Assembly (NCBI RefSeq): GCF_003054025.1
Contig: NZ_QBKG01000004.1
Location: 1-64,000, forward strand
Direction of reading: 5' to 3'
Length of the DNA: 64,000 nt
DNA from: Capnocytophaga leadbetteri
GTDB lineage: Bacteria; Bacteroidota; Bacteroidia; Flavobacteriales; Flavobacteriaceae
Positions 54,097 to 62,137 of the stretch are shown one piece after another. A model generated the notes under the pieces. The model worked only from the letters and a program-made list of their open reading frames with translations, made no database searches and was not told the origin of the DNA. Position 1 is the stretch's first letter, and each line of letters opens with the position of its first letter. Made by a program: the position numbers and the translations under genes.

Positions 54097-55716
54097 TTAT
54101 TTTTTAAATTGTTTCAGTAAATTGGTGGTTGAGCTGTCGTGAGCTGAGATTTCAGTAGCTGCAATGTCTTTAAGGATTTTGCTTGCTAACTGTTTGCCAA
54201 GCTCTACGCCCCATTGATCGTAGCTGTAGATGTTCCAAATAACACCCTCTACGAATATCTTATGCTCGTACATAGCGATAAGGCTACCCAAACTCTCTGG
54301 GGTAAGCTTATTGATAAGGAAAGAAGTAGTAGGACGATTGCCTGTAAACACTTTGAAAGGCACTAAAGCTTCGTTTACCTTATCGCCCATTTCTTTGCGC
54401 ACCTCAGCTTCAGTCTTACCTTTAAGAAGCGCTTCAGTTTGAGCAAAGAAGTTGGCCATTAGCTTGTTGTGGTGGTCAGTATTACCGTGCAAAGAGTGCT
54501 TAAAGCCAATGAAATCAGTAGGTATTAACTTAGTACCTTGGTGAATAAGCTGGAAGAATGCGTGTTGAGAGTTGGTTCCTGGTTCGCCCCAGATGATTAC
54601 CCCTGTTTGGTAAGGGATAGGGTTGCCATCGCGGTCGGTTTGCTTGCCGTTACTTTCCATAATACCCTGTTGTAGGTATGCCGCTAAGCGGTGCAAATAC
54701 TGAGTGTAAGGAATGATAGCTTGGCTTTCGGCTCCGTAGAAGTTGTTATACCATACGCTAAGCAATGCCAAGACTACCGGAATGTTCTGGCCAAAAGCAG
54801 CGGTACGGAAATGCTCGTCCATAGCGTGAGCACCTTTGAGCAACTTATCAAAATTGTCATAGCCTACTGATAGAGCGATGCTCAAGCCTACGGCACTCCA
54901 CAATGAGAAGCGTCCGCCTACCCAATCCCACATAGGGAATACGTTATCGGGGTCGATGCCAAATTTGTCAATCTCTTGGAGGTTAGTAGACACCGCTACA
55001 AAGTGTTTAGCAATATCTTTCTCGCTACCTGATTTGAGGAACCATTCTTTTACAGTAAGTGCGTTAGAAAGGGTTTCTAATGTTGTGAAAGTTTTAGATA
55101 CAATCACTATCAGGGTAGTTTCTGGATTGAGGTGCTTAATGGTTTCGAGCACGTGGTCGCCATCTACATTGCTAATGAAATGCACATTGAGGTGATTTTT
55201 GTAGAACTTAAGCGCCTCAGTTACCATTGCTGGACCTAAATCAGAACCACCAATACCAATATTTACTACATCGGTAAAGGCTTTACCGCTATAACCTTTG
55301 CGTTTGCCACTGATGACTTCCTCGCTAAACTGTTTGATTTTATGCTTTACAGCGGCTACTTCGGGCATTACATTCTTGCCATCTACATTCACTACACTGT
55401 TTTCGGGCGCACGAAGAGCAGTGTGCAAAACCGCACGTTTTTCGGTGTTGTTGATAAGGTCGCCACCAAAGTACTTTTCGATAGCCTCTTTAAGGTGACA
55501 CTCGTCCGCTAATTGTACGAGGAGCTTCATTGTTTCCTCATCAATGCGGTTTTTAGAATAATCTACATAGAAATCGTGCCACTGAATGCTGAATTTATCA
55601 GCGCGAGCAGCATCTTTCTCGAAAAGAGAAAGAGTATGGCGGTCTTTTACTTCCGCGAAATGTTTTTGCAATGCTTTCCAAGCATTGGTTTGTGTTGGGT
55701 TACTATTTTTTAACAT
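54097..55716 (-). CDS. pgi: Glucose-6-phosphate isomerase
   Basis: 539 residues, long-form PGI. Landmarks are [34 protein letters not shown], the active-site [16 protein letters not shown] and the [20 protein letters not shown] block with the conserved Gln-Lys end ([12 protein letters not shown]). It interconverts glucose-6-P and fructose-6-P. Own transcript between AT-rich repeats. Confidence 0.95.
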   Translation of the reverse strand: MLKNSNPTQTNAWKALQKHFAEVKDRHTLSLFEKDAARADKFSIQWHDFYVDYSKNRIDEETMKLLVQLADECHLKEAIEKYFGGDLINNTEKRAVLHTALRAPENSVVNVDGKNVMPEVAAVKHKIKQFSEEVISGKRKGYSGKAFTDVVNIGIGGSDLGPAMVTEALKFYKNHLNVHFISNVDGDHVLETIKHLNPETTLIVIVSKTFTTLETLSNALTVKEWFLKSGSEKDIAKHFVAVSTNLQEIDKFGIDPDNVFPMWDWVGGRFSLWSAVGLSIALSVGYDNFDKLLKGAHAMDEHFRTAAFGQNIPVVLALLSVWYNNFYGAESQAIIPYTQYLHRLAAYLQQGIMESNGKQTDRDGNPIPYQTGVIIWGEPGTNSQHAFFQLIHQGTKLIPTDFIGFKHSLHGNTDHHNKLMANFFAQTEALLKGKTEAEVRKEMGDKVNEALVPFKVFTGNRPTTSFLINKLTPESLGSLIAMYEHKIFVEGVIWNIYSYDQWGVELGKQLASKILKDIAATEISAHDSSTTNLLKQFKK

Positions 55717-55749
55717 TTTTAGTATAATTATTTTTTAGTTGTAATTTTT

Positions 55750-55779
55750 AGTCGTTAGTTATTAGCCGTTAGTCGTTAG
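55750..55779. repeat. TTAGTCG-type repeat flanking pgi
   Basis: TAGTCGTTAGTTATTAGCCG and a further TTAGTCGTTAG, direct orientation relative to 54024-54050. Confidence 0.6.
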
Positions 55780-55799
55780 AAGGGAGTTAATTTTATTTT

Positions 55800-56363
55800 C
55801 TAAATAAAGCTTGTTAAATCAAGGAACATTAGTCGGGTTTCTTCTTCTTCATCTAATTTTGTTAAGAATTCAAACCCTATTTTATGATAAAAATTTACAG
55901 CTTGAGCATAGGCATCTACTGTAATAACACGGCAGGCTTGATCTTCATTCAAATCTATACAATGATTTATAATTGTATCAATGATAACTCTTCCTAATCC
56001 CTTGCCTTTAAAGGTCTTATCAATAGCTAAACGCCCTATTTTTACTGACGGGATATTGCTTAAATGCCGTTTTGGATAAGGTAATAAATCTCTGCGAAAT
56101 TTATTATATTGACTTTTACTGCTAAACATTTCTTCTTTTAGCTGTAAGCTATCATTTAGCAAGCTGTAATACCCTAAAGTGCGTTCCTTATTTTCTATTA
56201 TAAAAGTAGTAGCAAGTTTTTCTTTTCGGTAAGGTATGGCTTCCTGAAAAAGAAACTCATTCAAATCATCATCTTCACAATCAAAAGGTTTGATAATATG
56301 TCCCTCTCTGAGCCTGAAAAAAGACATATCTTGCAATGTGTTGGTTAAATTACTTGTTTGCAT
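55800..56363 (-). CDS. GNAT-fold acetyltransferase, TacT-like toxin candidate
   Basis: 187 residues with FIIENKERTLGYYSLLND (strand 4), SVKIGRLAIDKTFKGKGLGR (motif A with the R/K-G-x-G-x-G/R loop) and AYAQAVNFYHKIGFEF. This arrangement is that of GNAT toxins such as TacT/AtaT, which acetylate charged tRNAs. It overlaps the upstream 62-residue gene by 19 bases, as antitoxin-toxin pairs do. A simple acetyltransferase is the alternative. Confidence 0.75.
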   Translation of the reverse strand: MQTSNLTNTLQDMSFFRLREGHIIKPFDCEDDDLNEFLFQEAIPYRKEKLATTFIIENKERTLGYYSLLNDSLQLKEEMFSSKSQYNKFRRDLLPYPKRHLSNIPSVKIGRLAIDKTFKGKGLGRVIIDTIINHCIDLNEDQACRVITVDAYAQAVNFYHKIGFEFLTKLDEEEETRLMFLDLTSFI

Positions 56364-56533
56364 TCTTCTCTATCGTCTTTAAATATCGATTTTAAAATCA
56401 TAGCATTCTTACGAACACTCTCACGTGTAATTCCTTTTTCAGCTAAACTTTGCTTGAAGTTTGCCATTTTTTTATAGAACTCTATTACGTCTTGTCCCTC
56501 TAATACAGGGGTTGGTTTTATCTCTCTTGCCAT
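56345..56533 (-). CDS. Small protein, candidate antitoxin of the GNAT pair
   Basis: 62 residues: MAREIKPTPVLEGQDVIEF, then a helix KKMANFKQSLAEKGI and a basic C-terminal helix. The KPTPVLEGxD start recurs in Bacteroidota upstream of acetyltransferase genes. It lacks a clear ribbon-helix-helix. Overlaps the GNAT gene by 19 bases. A TACATTTG -7 box is at 56564-56571 on the minus strand. Confidence 0.65.
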   Translation of the reverse strand: MAREIKPTPVLEGQDVIEFYKKMANFKQSLAEKGITRESVRKNAMILKSIFKDDREECKQVI

Positions 56534-56659
56534 AGTTTTCAGATTTTAATTGTTTTCAAAATGCAAATGTACAAAATAATCGTAAAACACGAAAATTGTT
56601 ATCTCTTCTCTATCAAATAACTTATCAAAATACCACAAACTCATCTTTCAACTTTTTAG

Positions 56660-57235
56660 TTATTTGTAACGTGTGATGTTATCCTCTGTCATCAATCGGA
56701 AAATGGAGGGGTGTTTAGGTAAATAAAGCACTTCTATTTCTTGACCTTGATAGAGATTTTCATAGACATCTTTAGCTATTTTGCCATTGACCTTATAAGA
56801 TTGTCCGCTTTGTTTATCATTATATGCTATCCTTATGGTGCAAGTAGTATAAGTGCTGCCTCTTCTGCGACTGGTGTCTTTTTGCCGCTCTTCAATAGTT
56901 GCTTGGGTATAAACTCCTTCTGTTTTAAGTAAATTCTCAATACGATGACTTATCAATTGGTAAAACAAAATACTTGACCCCACCATTATGGCATACGTAA
57001 TGGCCACATTAATAAAGTTATTTGACTTAGCCTCTTTATCGTACATAGCGGTGTAGAGTTCGCTAAAATTTTTAACCTTGACCATAGCCAAATAGGAGAG
57101 CATCCCTACCGATATGCCTAAGGCTATTGCGCAGGGAATGCCATAAGTTTCAAAGCTATCTATAGGGAAAAACACAAGAGCAAGAGCCATTACTGAAACC
57201 GCTGTGATTGTCCAAAAGATTCGAATTGAAGGCAT
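56660..57235 (-). CDS. Membrane protein with DUF3592-like domain (short paralogue)
   Basis: 191 residues, three membrane helices in the first 105 residues, then the domain ending GQEIEVLYLPKHPSIFRLM. It is colinear with the first 190 residues of the 19120-20121 protein and stops where that protein continues for 140 more, so it is a truncated or ancestral form. Own promoter -7 box at 57258-57265 (minus). Function unknown. Confidence 0.75.
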   Translation of the reverse strand: MPSIRIFWTITAVSVMALALVFFPIDSFETYGIPCAIALGISVGMLSYLAMVKVKNFSELYTAMYDKEAKSNNFINVAITYAIMVGSSILFYQLISHRIENLLKTEGVYTQATIEERQKDTSRRRGSTYTTCTIRIAYNDKQSGQSYKVNGKIAKDVYENLYQGQEIEVLYLPKHPSIFRLMTEDNITRYK

Positions 57236-57295
57236 ATTGTTATATTATCTAAAAATGCAAATATACAAAATTATTGCCTATTTAGCAAACTTAGG

Positions 57296-58009
57296 TTATC
57301 GCTTTAGTAGATAGTTTATTACGGTGGCAGCCGCGTGGAGTCCGAAGGCAGCTGGGAGAAAACTGATGGTACCATAATACGACTTCTTATAATCTAAGCC
57401 ATCGGTGCGCTGCATACTGTCCTTAGAAACTATCTCTGCCGAAAAGACCGCCTTTACTCCGGAATCGATGTGTTCGTTTTTGAGTCGTTTGCGGATGAAC
57501 TTCGCCAATGGACAGTTATAGGTCTTCATCAAATCGACGACCTTTATTTGCGAAACATCGGTTGCCCCTCCTGCCCCCATACAACTGACTATCTTTACGC
57601 GTTTGCGCTTTGAGGACAAAATAAGATTGAGCTTCGGGGTGATGCTATCGATGCAGTCTATCACATAATCGTAGTCGGGGGTGACAATATCCCACGCGCG
57701 CTCAGGCGATAAAAACTCGTTTATGACCGTGAGATTAAGAGCGGGGTTGATGTCTAAAAGGCGCTCTGCTACCACCTCTGTTTTGGGTTTGCCTATGGTG
57801 CTATGCAAAGCGGGCAGCTGTCGGTTGATATTAGTGATTGATACTACATCGCCATCTACTATAGTGAGGTTGCCTATGCCTGCACGAGTGATAAACTCTG
57901 CCGCAGACCCCCCTACTCCGCCTAAACCTACTATTAGCACACGGGCATTTTGCAATTTTTGTATCCCTTCTTCTTTAATGAGGAGTTCTGTTCGTTCTAA
58001 CCAGTTCAC
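57296..58009 (-). CDS. tcdA: tRNA threonylcarbamoyladenosine dehydratase
   Basis: 237 residues using GTG 58009 as start (MNWLERTELLIKEE, the conserved beginning). A longer frame to 58096 would overlap rpiB and lacks the family start. The E1-like Rossmann motif VGLGGVGGSAAEF, NINRQLPAL, IDCIDSITPKL and SCMGAGGATD are present. It cyclises t6A to ct6A on tRNA with ATP. The C-terminal helix (LHAAATVINYLLKR) is membrane-associated in the family. Downstream of rpiB. Confidence 0.9.
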   Translation of the reverse strand: MNWLERTELLIKEEGIQKLQNARVLIVGLGGVGGSAAEFITRAGIGNLTIVDGDVVSITNINRQLPALHSTIGKPKTEVVAERLLDINPALNLTVINEFLSPERAWDIVTPDYDYVIDCIDSITPKLNLILSSKRKRVKIVSCMGAGGATDVSQIKVVDLMKTYNCPLAKFIRKRLKNEHIDSGVKAVFSAEIVSKDSMQRTDGLDYKKSYYGTISFLPAAFGLHAAATVINYLLKR

Positions 58010-58028
58010 TTTTTCTCTTTTAAGGGGC

Positions 58029-58451
58029 TTAGATTTTGCATACTCTTTTTTGGTGTCGCCCTCCTTCAAAAGGGGTCGCGAGGAAAGTCTCGACAATGGC
58101 TACTGCCTGCTCTATAGCGGTGAAGCGGGCTGGGATACTCACTACATTAGCGTCGTTATGGGCGCGAGCGAGGGCTGCGATTTCCTTTGTCCAGCAGAGG
58201 GCGCAGCGCATTTGGGGGTGCTTATTGACGGTCATAGCAATACCGTTGCCGCTGCCGCAAATGACAATGCCCACTTGTGCTTTGCCTTCTTCGATAGCGC
58301 GAGCAACCGCGTGCCCAAAGTCGGGGTAATCTACACTCTCGGGAGTGTCGGTTCCGCAATTAAGTACTTGATGCCCTTGTGCTTGGAGGGCTGTTATGAT
58401 GGCCTGTTTGTAGGCTACTCCGGCGTGGTCATTACCTATAGCAATATTCAT
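58029..58451 (-). CDS. rpiB: Ribose-5-phosphate isomerase B
   Basis: 140 residues: GNDHAGVAYKQ (catalytic region), YPDFGHAVA, ICGSGNGIAMTVNKHPQMR (phosphate/active-site loop) and AHNDANV. It interconverts ribose-5-P and ribulose-5-P. It precedes tcdA by 19 bases and is probably cotranscribed. A -7 box is at 58480-58487 (minus strand, TAGTTTTG). Confidence 0.94.
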   Translation of the reverse strand: MNIAIGNDHAGVAYKQAIITALQAQGHQVLNCGTDTPESVDYPDFGHAVARAIEEGKAQVGIVICGSGNGIAMTVNKHPQMRCALCWTKEIAALARAHNDANVVSIPARFTAIEQAVAIVETFLATPFEGGRHQKRVCKI

Positions 58452-58499
58452 TTTTTGTATGGTGTTTTAAATATTTTTGCAAAACTAATAAATAATTGG

Positions 58500-58807
58500 T
58501 AATTAAGAGGAGAAAAGTATGAAATTATTAAGTGCGAGCCGCACGGGCAGAGATGTGGGAGTGCGAGCCAAAGCCAGCGAATGCATGGAGCTGGGTATGT
58601 GGGGGCGATTGTGAGACAGGTGGGACGGGTGAGACGAGTGGGAAGGCTGGGAGGGCTGGGGTTGCGGTAGGATATTTTTCTGGGGTTTAGTGGGGAATTA
58701 GATGTTTATACTTTGGCGGTCTTTCGAAATTTGTTCGGTGATCCTAAAGGGAAGCTATATCCAAAGTAAAGGGAAAGCATAGGGGGAAAATTTTTCTTAT
58801 AAAACGT
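58500..58807. other. G-rich intergenic segment before the lipoprotein island
   Basis: No gene seen. 58530-58600 is unusually GC-rich for the region (GTGCGAGCCGCACGG, a palindromic stretch). 58619-58668 has six or more GGG runs on the plus strand, so a G-quadruplex is possible. 58675-58715 repeats 28484-28524. Confidence 0.6.
58675..58715 (+). repeat. Intergenic repeat, copy 2
   Basis: Matches 28484-28524 (TTTTTCTGGGG ... TTAGATGTTTATACTTTGG) with a few changes. Confidence 0.6.
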
Positions 58808-59004
58808 GTTTAAACTTTTTTGAGGAACTTGAACGCAAGACATATATAGTTTTCTTTTTTACTTTCCTACACTTAAAAAGGGAATAATCCAATTATTTAT
58901 TGTATCTTTGCCCAAAGTTCCTGAATTTTAGTGTTCTTTTTTTTTCAAACACAAAATTACTAATTTTCGGGAACTTTTACTTTATTATAGAAATAAGTTT
59001 AAAC
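58808..59004 (+). mobile_element. GTTTAAAC-ended repeat element, copy 1
   Basis: 197 bp from GTTTAAACTTTTTT to AAGTTTAAAC, with terminal inverted repeats (GTTTAAACTTTTT) and no ORF: MITE-like. It contains a TATCTTTG -7 box (58903-58910) and then a 64-bp imperfect palindrome (58914-58977, arms AAAGTTCCTGAATTTT and AATTTTCGGGAACTTT) that would start the transcript. It lies 34 bases before the lipoprotein gene at 59039. Copy 2 is at 59737-59932 and a partial inverted copy at 61852-61986. Confidence 0.75.
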
Positions 59005-59038
59005 AGCTTCAAGGATATAAACCAAATATTATAACAAA

Positions 59039-59704
59039 ATGAACAAACTTATCATATTTTTTTGTTGCTCAATTACTCTATTACGCAGTTGTATAACATT
59101 AGATAAAGAAGATACTAATATTATAAAGGTAGATAATTACAAAACTGAAAAAATTAAAATAAAAACTATTAATTCCCGAAATGAAAAAATAGAATGGCAA
59201 GATATTACTAAAGATCATAATGAGGATAAAATGTTTAGTAATTATGTAGAGATAGACTCTCTAAGTATATTGCTAAGATTTGATAATAATACAAAAACAA
59301 TTTTAAAAGATAATATAGGAGAACCTTATGATGAAGATAGAGTTCATTATACTTACAAGGGTTATTCAAAAAATATTAATTCTTTTATTGTAGAGTCTGA
59401 TGCTTATGAAGATCATAGTTTTTTTCTCTATAGTAAAGAAACTGGAGTACAAAAAGAAATAGATAATATTCCTCATATCTCTACCAAAGGGCAACTTTTA
59501 TTTACCTATGTTCATACTCCCTTTGCTGAGAATGACTCACTTCCTAATGTATATCTTTATCTTGTAAACAAGAATATAGAACTAATAGCAAAAATTACCA
59601 CAAAAAAAGAAATAAAAGAATATTTTTGGAAAGACAAACATACCATATTTTTTAAATTTTTTGATCATCAAGTTAATGGAATAAAAATAATAACACAAAG
59701 GTAA
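59039..59704 (+). CDS. AT-rich hypothetical lipoprotein-like protein
   Basis: 221 residues. The N-terminus MNKLIIFFCCSITLLRSC resembles a lipoprotein signal with cysteines at 9, 10 and 18. The rest is a charged, beta-rich soluble domain (YVEIDSLSILLRFDNNTKTI, HSFFLYSKETGVQKEID) with no recognised family. Very low GC content compared with the core genes. It sits between two GTTTAAAC elements and is probably driven by the promoter in copy 1. Immunity or bacteriocin-associated lipoprotein is a guess. Confidence 0.65.
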   Translation: MNKLIIFFCCSITLLRSCITLDKEDTNIIKVDNYKTEKIKIKTINSRNEKIEWQDITKDHNEDKMFSNYVEIDSLSILLRFDNNTKTILKDNIGEPYDEDRVHYTYKGYSKNINSFIVESDAYEDHSFFLYSKETGVQKEIDNIPHISTKGQLLFTYVHTPFAENDSLPNVYLYLVNKNIELIAKITTKKEIKEYFWKDKHTIFFKFFDHQVNGIKIITQR

Positions 59705-59736
59705 ATTCTATTTTATATTGCATAAATATCAAACGT

Positions 59737-59932
59737 GTTTAAACTTTTTTGAGGAACTTGAACGCAAGACATATATAGTTTTCTTTTTTACTTTCCTACA
59801 CTTAAAAAGGGAATAATCCAATTATTTATTGTATCTTTGCACAAAGTTCCTGAATTTTGGTGTTCTTTTTTTTTCAAACACAAAATTACTAATTTTCGGG
59901 AACTTTTACTTATTATAGGAAAAAGTTTAAAC
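59737..59932 (+). mobile_element. GTTTAAAC-ended repeat element, copy 2
   Basis: 196 bp, nearly identical to copy 1, same orientation, with its -7 box at 59832-59839. It is followed after 53 bases by the lipoprotein gene at 59986. Confidence 0.8.
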
Positions 59933-59985
59933 AGCTTCAAAAAGAGAAAAGAAGAAAAAAGAGAAATTAATTTTAAAATATTCAG

Positions 59986-60399
59986 ATGGTAAAGATTTAT
60001 TATTTTATTTCAGCGTGTTTATTGTTGTTTTCTTGCAATAATAACAATAATAAAGAGGGCAATGTCAATGATACAATAAATGACACAATAGTAGAGAGAC
60101 TAAATAATCCTCTTGCAGGTAAAAAGTTTTATTACTTAGAAAAAGATAAAACAGGAACGCTAATATTAAAAAAATATCCTCAATTTGAAGATGATTTTGA
60201 AATGCAAAAAATTATATTTACAGATTCAATGCTCATTGATGGTTGGAATGTTATGGAACCTAGTGAATGGTATGTTTCAAAAATAATTCAAAAAGATACA
60301 ATACTTTCGTATTATGTAAATATGGAACCTTTTGGAAGTGCTAAGGATACATTTCGTCTTCAATATGATAAGGAAAAAGGAACTTTTATTTTATTGTAA
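59986..60399 (+). CDS. AT-rich hypothetical lipoprotein
   Basis: 137 residues. Signal peptide with lipobox cysteine at 17 (LLLFSCNN), an Asn-rich linker, then an acidic beta domain (FYYLEKDKTGTLILKK, DSMLIDGWNVMEPSEWYVSK). The family is unknown. It follows element copy 2, and its stop codon merges with a 23-bp fragment of the element's right end (60398-60420). Codon use is AT-rich like its neighbour, suggesting the same origin. Confidence 0.65.
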   Translation: MVKIYYFISACLLLFSCNNNNNKEGNVNDTINDTIVERLNNPLAGKKFYYLEKDKTGTLILKKYPQFEDDFEMQKIIFTDSMLIDGWNVMEPSEWYVSKIIQKDTILSYYVNMEPFGSAKDTFRLQYDKEKGTFILL

Positions 60400-60420
60400 G
60401 GAAAAGTTTAAACAGCTTCA
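60398..60420 (+). mobile_element. Right-end fragment of the GTTTAAAC element
   Basis: AAGGAAAAGTTTAAACAGCT followed by TCA matches the right end and flank of copies 1 and 2. The rest of the element is absent. Confidence 0.6.
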
Positions 60421-60484
60421 TTGTTAAAAACAATACAAAGTCCACAATTAAAAGTTAAAATAATCTTAAACTTTATTAACTTAC

Positions 60485-60515
60485 TTGACAGAGAAGAGAA
60501 TATCTTATAACTTTG
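60485..60515 (+). promoter_or_regulatory. Promoter of the fulvocin C-related gene
   Basis: TTG 60485-60487 (TTGACA), a 20-bp spacer, TAACTTTG 60508-60515. Good match. It implies transcription from about 60521. Confidence 0.6.
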
Positions 60516-61268
60516 TCGCAAATTCTAAAATATTTAATCATTAGAACACTTTTTTCAATTTTAATGGCGTCCTTATTAGTAGTTATAGGGTGCCACAAAG
60601 GCAAAGAAAATGAGAATATTGTTGAAAAACAAGGAGAACAAGAGTTTTATCAACAGAGTGTTGATCAGCCAAATACTGATCAGCAGCAAGATTTACGAAA
60701 GGCTTTTTTAGCTAATAAAAATACCGAAGAGATTAGAACCTCTTTCGTAAATCTTCCTACATCTGAAAAACAAAAGCTATGGATAAGTAAGATGGAGCAA
60801 TTAGAGAAGCAGAATTTTTCTCCAAAAATCAAAAAGGATATAATTGCAATAAAAGACTTTCTAAAAAACATGGAAGACCGTATTCTCTTTGACAAATTTA
60901 AAGAAGCAAGTATTGAGCTAAGCAAGTTAATACCAAAAGAGGACCTTGCTAAAATGTTTGCCACGCTAGAAGACTATAACTATAAGGGAGCATTTAAAGG
61001 TAAAGAATACTTACCAGAATTCACAGTTCAACTGAAAGAAAAGTTAGAATTTAAGAATAACTCGATAACAGCAAGGCAACCTTGTTCTTGTAGGTGGTGT
61101 CTCTTTACAGATAGAAGTCTATTAAAAAGTGACTGTACAGAAACCAGAGATGGATGTGGATTCCTAGGGATGCAATCTTGTGACAAATGTTTATTCTGCC
61201 AAATAGCTCCATCTCCACTTGAACCTGTTCCATCTATACCATTAGACAGTCTTCAAATAGTAGAGTAG
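60513..61268 (+). CDS. Bacteriocin fulvocin C-related protein
   Basis: Up to 251 residues. A hydrophobic N-terminus with the lipobox LLVVIGC, then a long helical region (KEASIELSKLIPKEDLAKMF), then a Cys-rich C-terminus, CSCRWCLFTDRS ... DCTETRDGCGFLGMQSCDKC, which I associate with fulvocin C-related proteins. Ten or so cysteines suggest disulfides. Start is uncertain: TTG 60513 overlaps the promoter box, and ATG 60564 gives a signal too short, so a start such as ATT 60540 is conceivable. Role of such proteins is not established here. Confidence 0.7.
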   Translation: MSQILKYLIIRTLFSILMASLLVVIGCHKGKENENIVEKQGEQEFYQQSVDQPNTDQQQDLRKAFLANKNTEEIRTSFVNLPTSEKQKLWISKMEQLEKQNFSPKIKKDIIAIKDFLKNMEDRILFDKFKEASIELSKLIPKEDLAKMFATLEDYNYKGAFKGKEYLPEFTVQLKEKLEFKNNSITARQPCSCRWCLFTDRSLLKSDCTETRDGCGFLGMQSCDKCLFCQIAPSPLEPVPSIPLDSLQIVE

Positions 61269-61314
61269 AGAAGAAGGAGAAGAACTAATACTCCCATAAT
61301 TAATCATTTTTATT

Positions 61315-61752
61315 ATGAAAAAATCAGTACAAATCTTTTTAGAACTTATCTCAGCTATTGCACTTTACTTGTTTATAAATTCAATAGCCTATGGAGATCA
61401 TTTGGTAACCCTACCCCTATACTTAACAGGGGTAGTGATTATGAGTTATCTCTTTGTAAGAGAGAGACCCCAAGAATGCCTACAAAGTGCCTTACGCATT
61501 GTTCTTCCGTTTACGGGGTTAATGCTTATTGCAGGGAGTCTGCCTGATGCACATTTCAGTTTAGCTCTGATTTATATTGTGAGCACAGGGGCAGCTTTTT
61601 TATTAGGAATGCTCATTGCCACCGTGAGCAAGACGTACCAGAAGATAGGCTTATCGGTATTGACTTTTCTGCTGGTAGTTGCCGTACGGTTGTCGTTTTC
61701 AGCGGAGTTTCAATATTTGATAGGCGTACATTGGTATACCTTAGGAAGTTAA
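61315..61752 (+). CDS. Four-helix membrane protein
   Basis: 145 residues with four to five hydrophobic helices (ISAIALYLFINSIAYG, YLTGVVIMSYLFV, IVLPFTGLMLIAGS, LALIYIVSTGAAFLLGMLI). No domain recognised. It lies 46 bases after the fulvocin C-related gene and is probably cotranscribed. A terminator follows at 61775-61806. It may be an export or immunity partner, which is an inference. Confidence 0.7.
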   Translation: MKKSVQIFLELISAIALYLFINSIAYGDHLVTLPLYLTGVVIMSYLFVRERPQECLQSALRIVLPFTGLMLIAGSLPDAHFSLALIYIVSTGAAFLLGMLIATVSKTYQKIGLSVLTFLLVVAVRLSFSAEFQYLIGVHWYTLGS

Positions 61753-61774
61753 TCATCTAATAGAATATAGAAAG

Positions 61775-61806
61775 AGGTTGCTCAGAAGTCTGGGCAACCT
61801 TTTTTA
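61775..61806 (+). terminator. Terminator of the fulvocin C-related operon
   Basis: AGGTTGCTCAGA / TCTGGGCAACCT stem (one G-U) then six Ts. Confidence 0.85.
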
Positions 61807-61851
61807 TGCTTTGTTACTTATAAAATATTTTTGTGCTTTATTGTTGAACTA

Positions 61852-61986
61852 TGAAGCTGTTTAAACTTTTTCTTATAATAAAATAAAAGTTCCCGAAAAT
61901 TAGTAATTTTGTGTTTGAAAAAAAAGAACACCAAAATTCAGGAACTTTGGGCAAAGATACAATAAATAATTGGATTATTCCCTTTT
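61852..61986 (-). mobile_element. GTTTAAAC-ended repeat element, inverted partial copy
   Basis: Matches the right two thirds of copies 1 and 2 in reverse orientation (GTTTAAAC at 61859-61866, -7 box complement at 61952-61959, hairpin included). It lacks the left third. No gene lies in 61753-62137 besides this and the terminator. The ahpC-like gene has its own -7 box at 62096. Confidence 0.75.
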
Positions 61987-62095
61987 ACTCCAAGTTCATT
62001 ACTAAAAGCGATAAGTTTTGTTATAAAATCAGCAAAACTTATTGCTTTATAAATTCTTTCAATTAGAAAACTATTTCTTCAATAAAAAATGATAG

Positions 62096-62103
62096 TAATT
62101 TTG
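62096..62103 (+). promoter_or_regulatory. -7 box of the peroxiredoxin operon
   Basis: TAATTTTG, 34 bases before the ATG at 62138. No clear -33 box. Confidence 0.5.
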
Positions 62104-62137
62104 CCGCCAGAAAAATAAACCATAAAACATCATAAAT

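Noticed and set aside
57681-58502. Plus-strand 273-codon frame over tcdA and rpiB
   Set aside because: Antisense to two genes with unambiguous motifs.
58914-58977. Intrinsic terminator in the GTTTAAAC element
   Set aside because: The palindrome starts at the predicted transcription start, so it is more likely a 5' hairpin; not called as a terminator.
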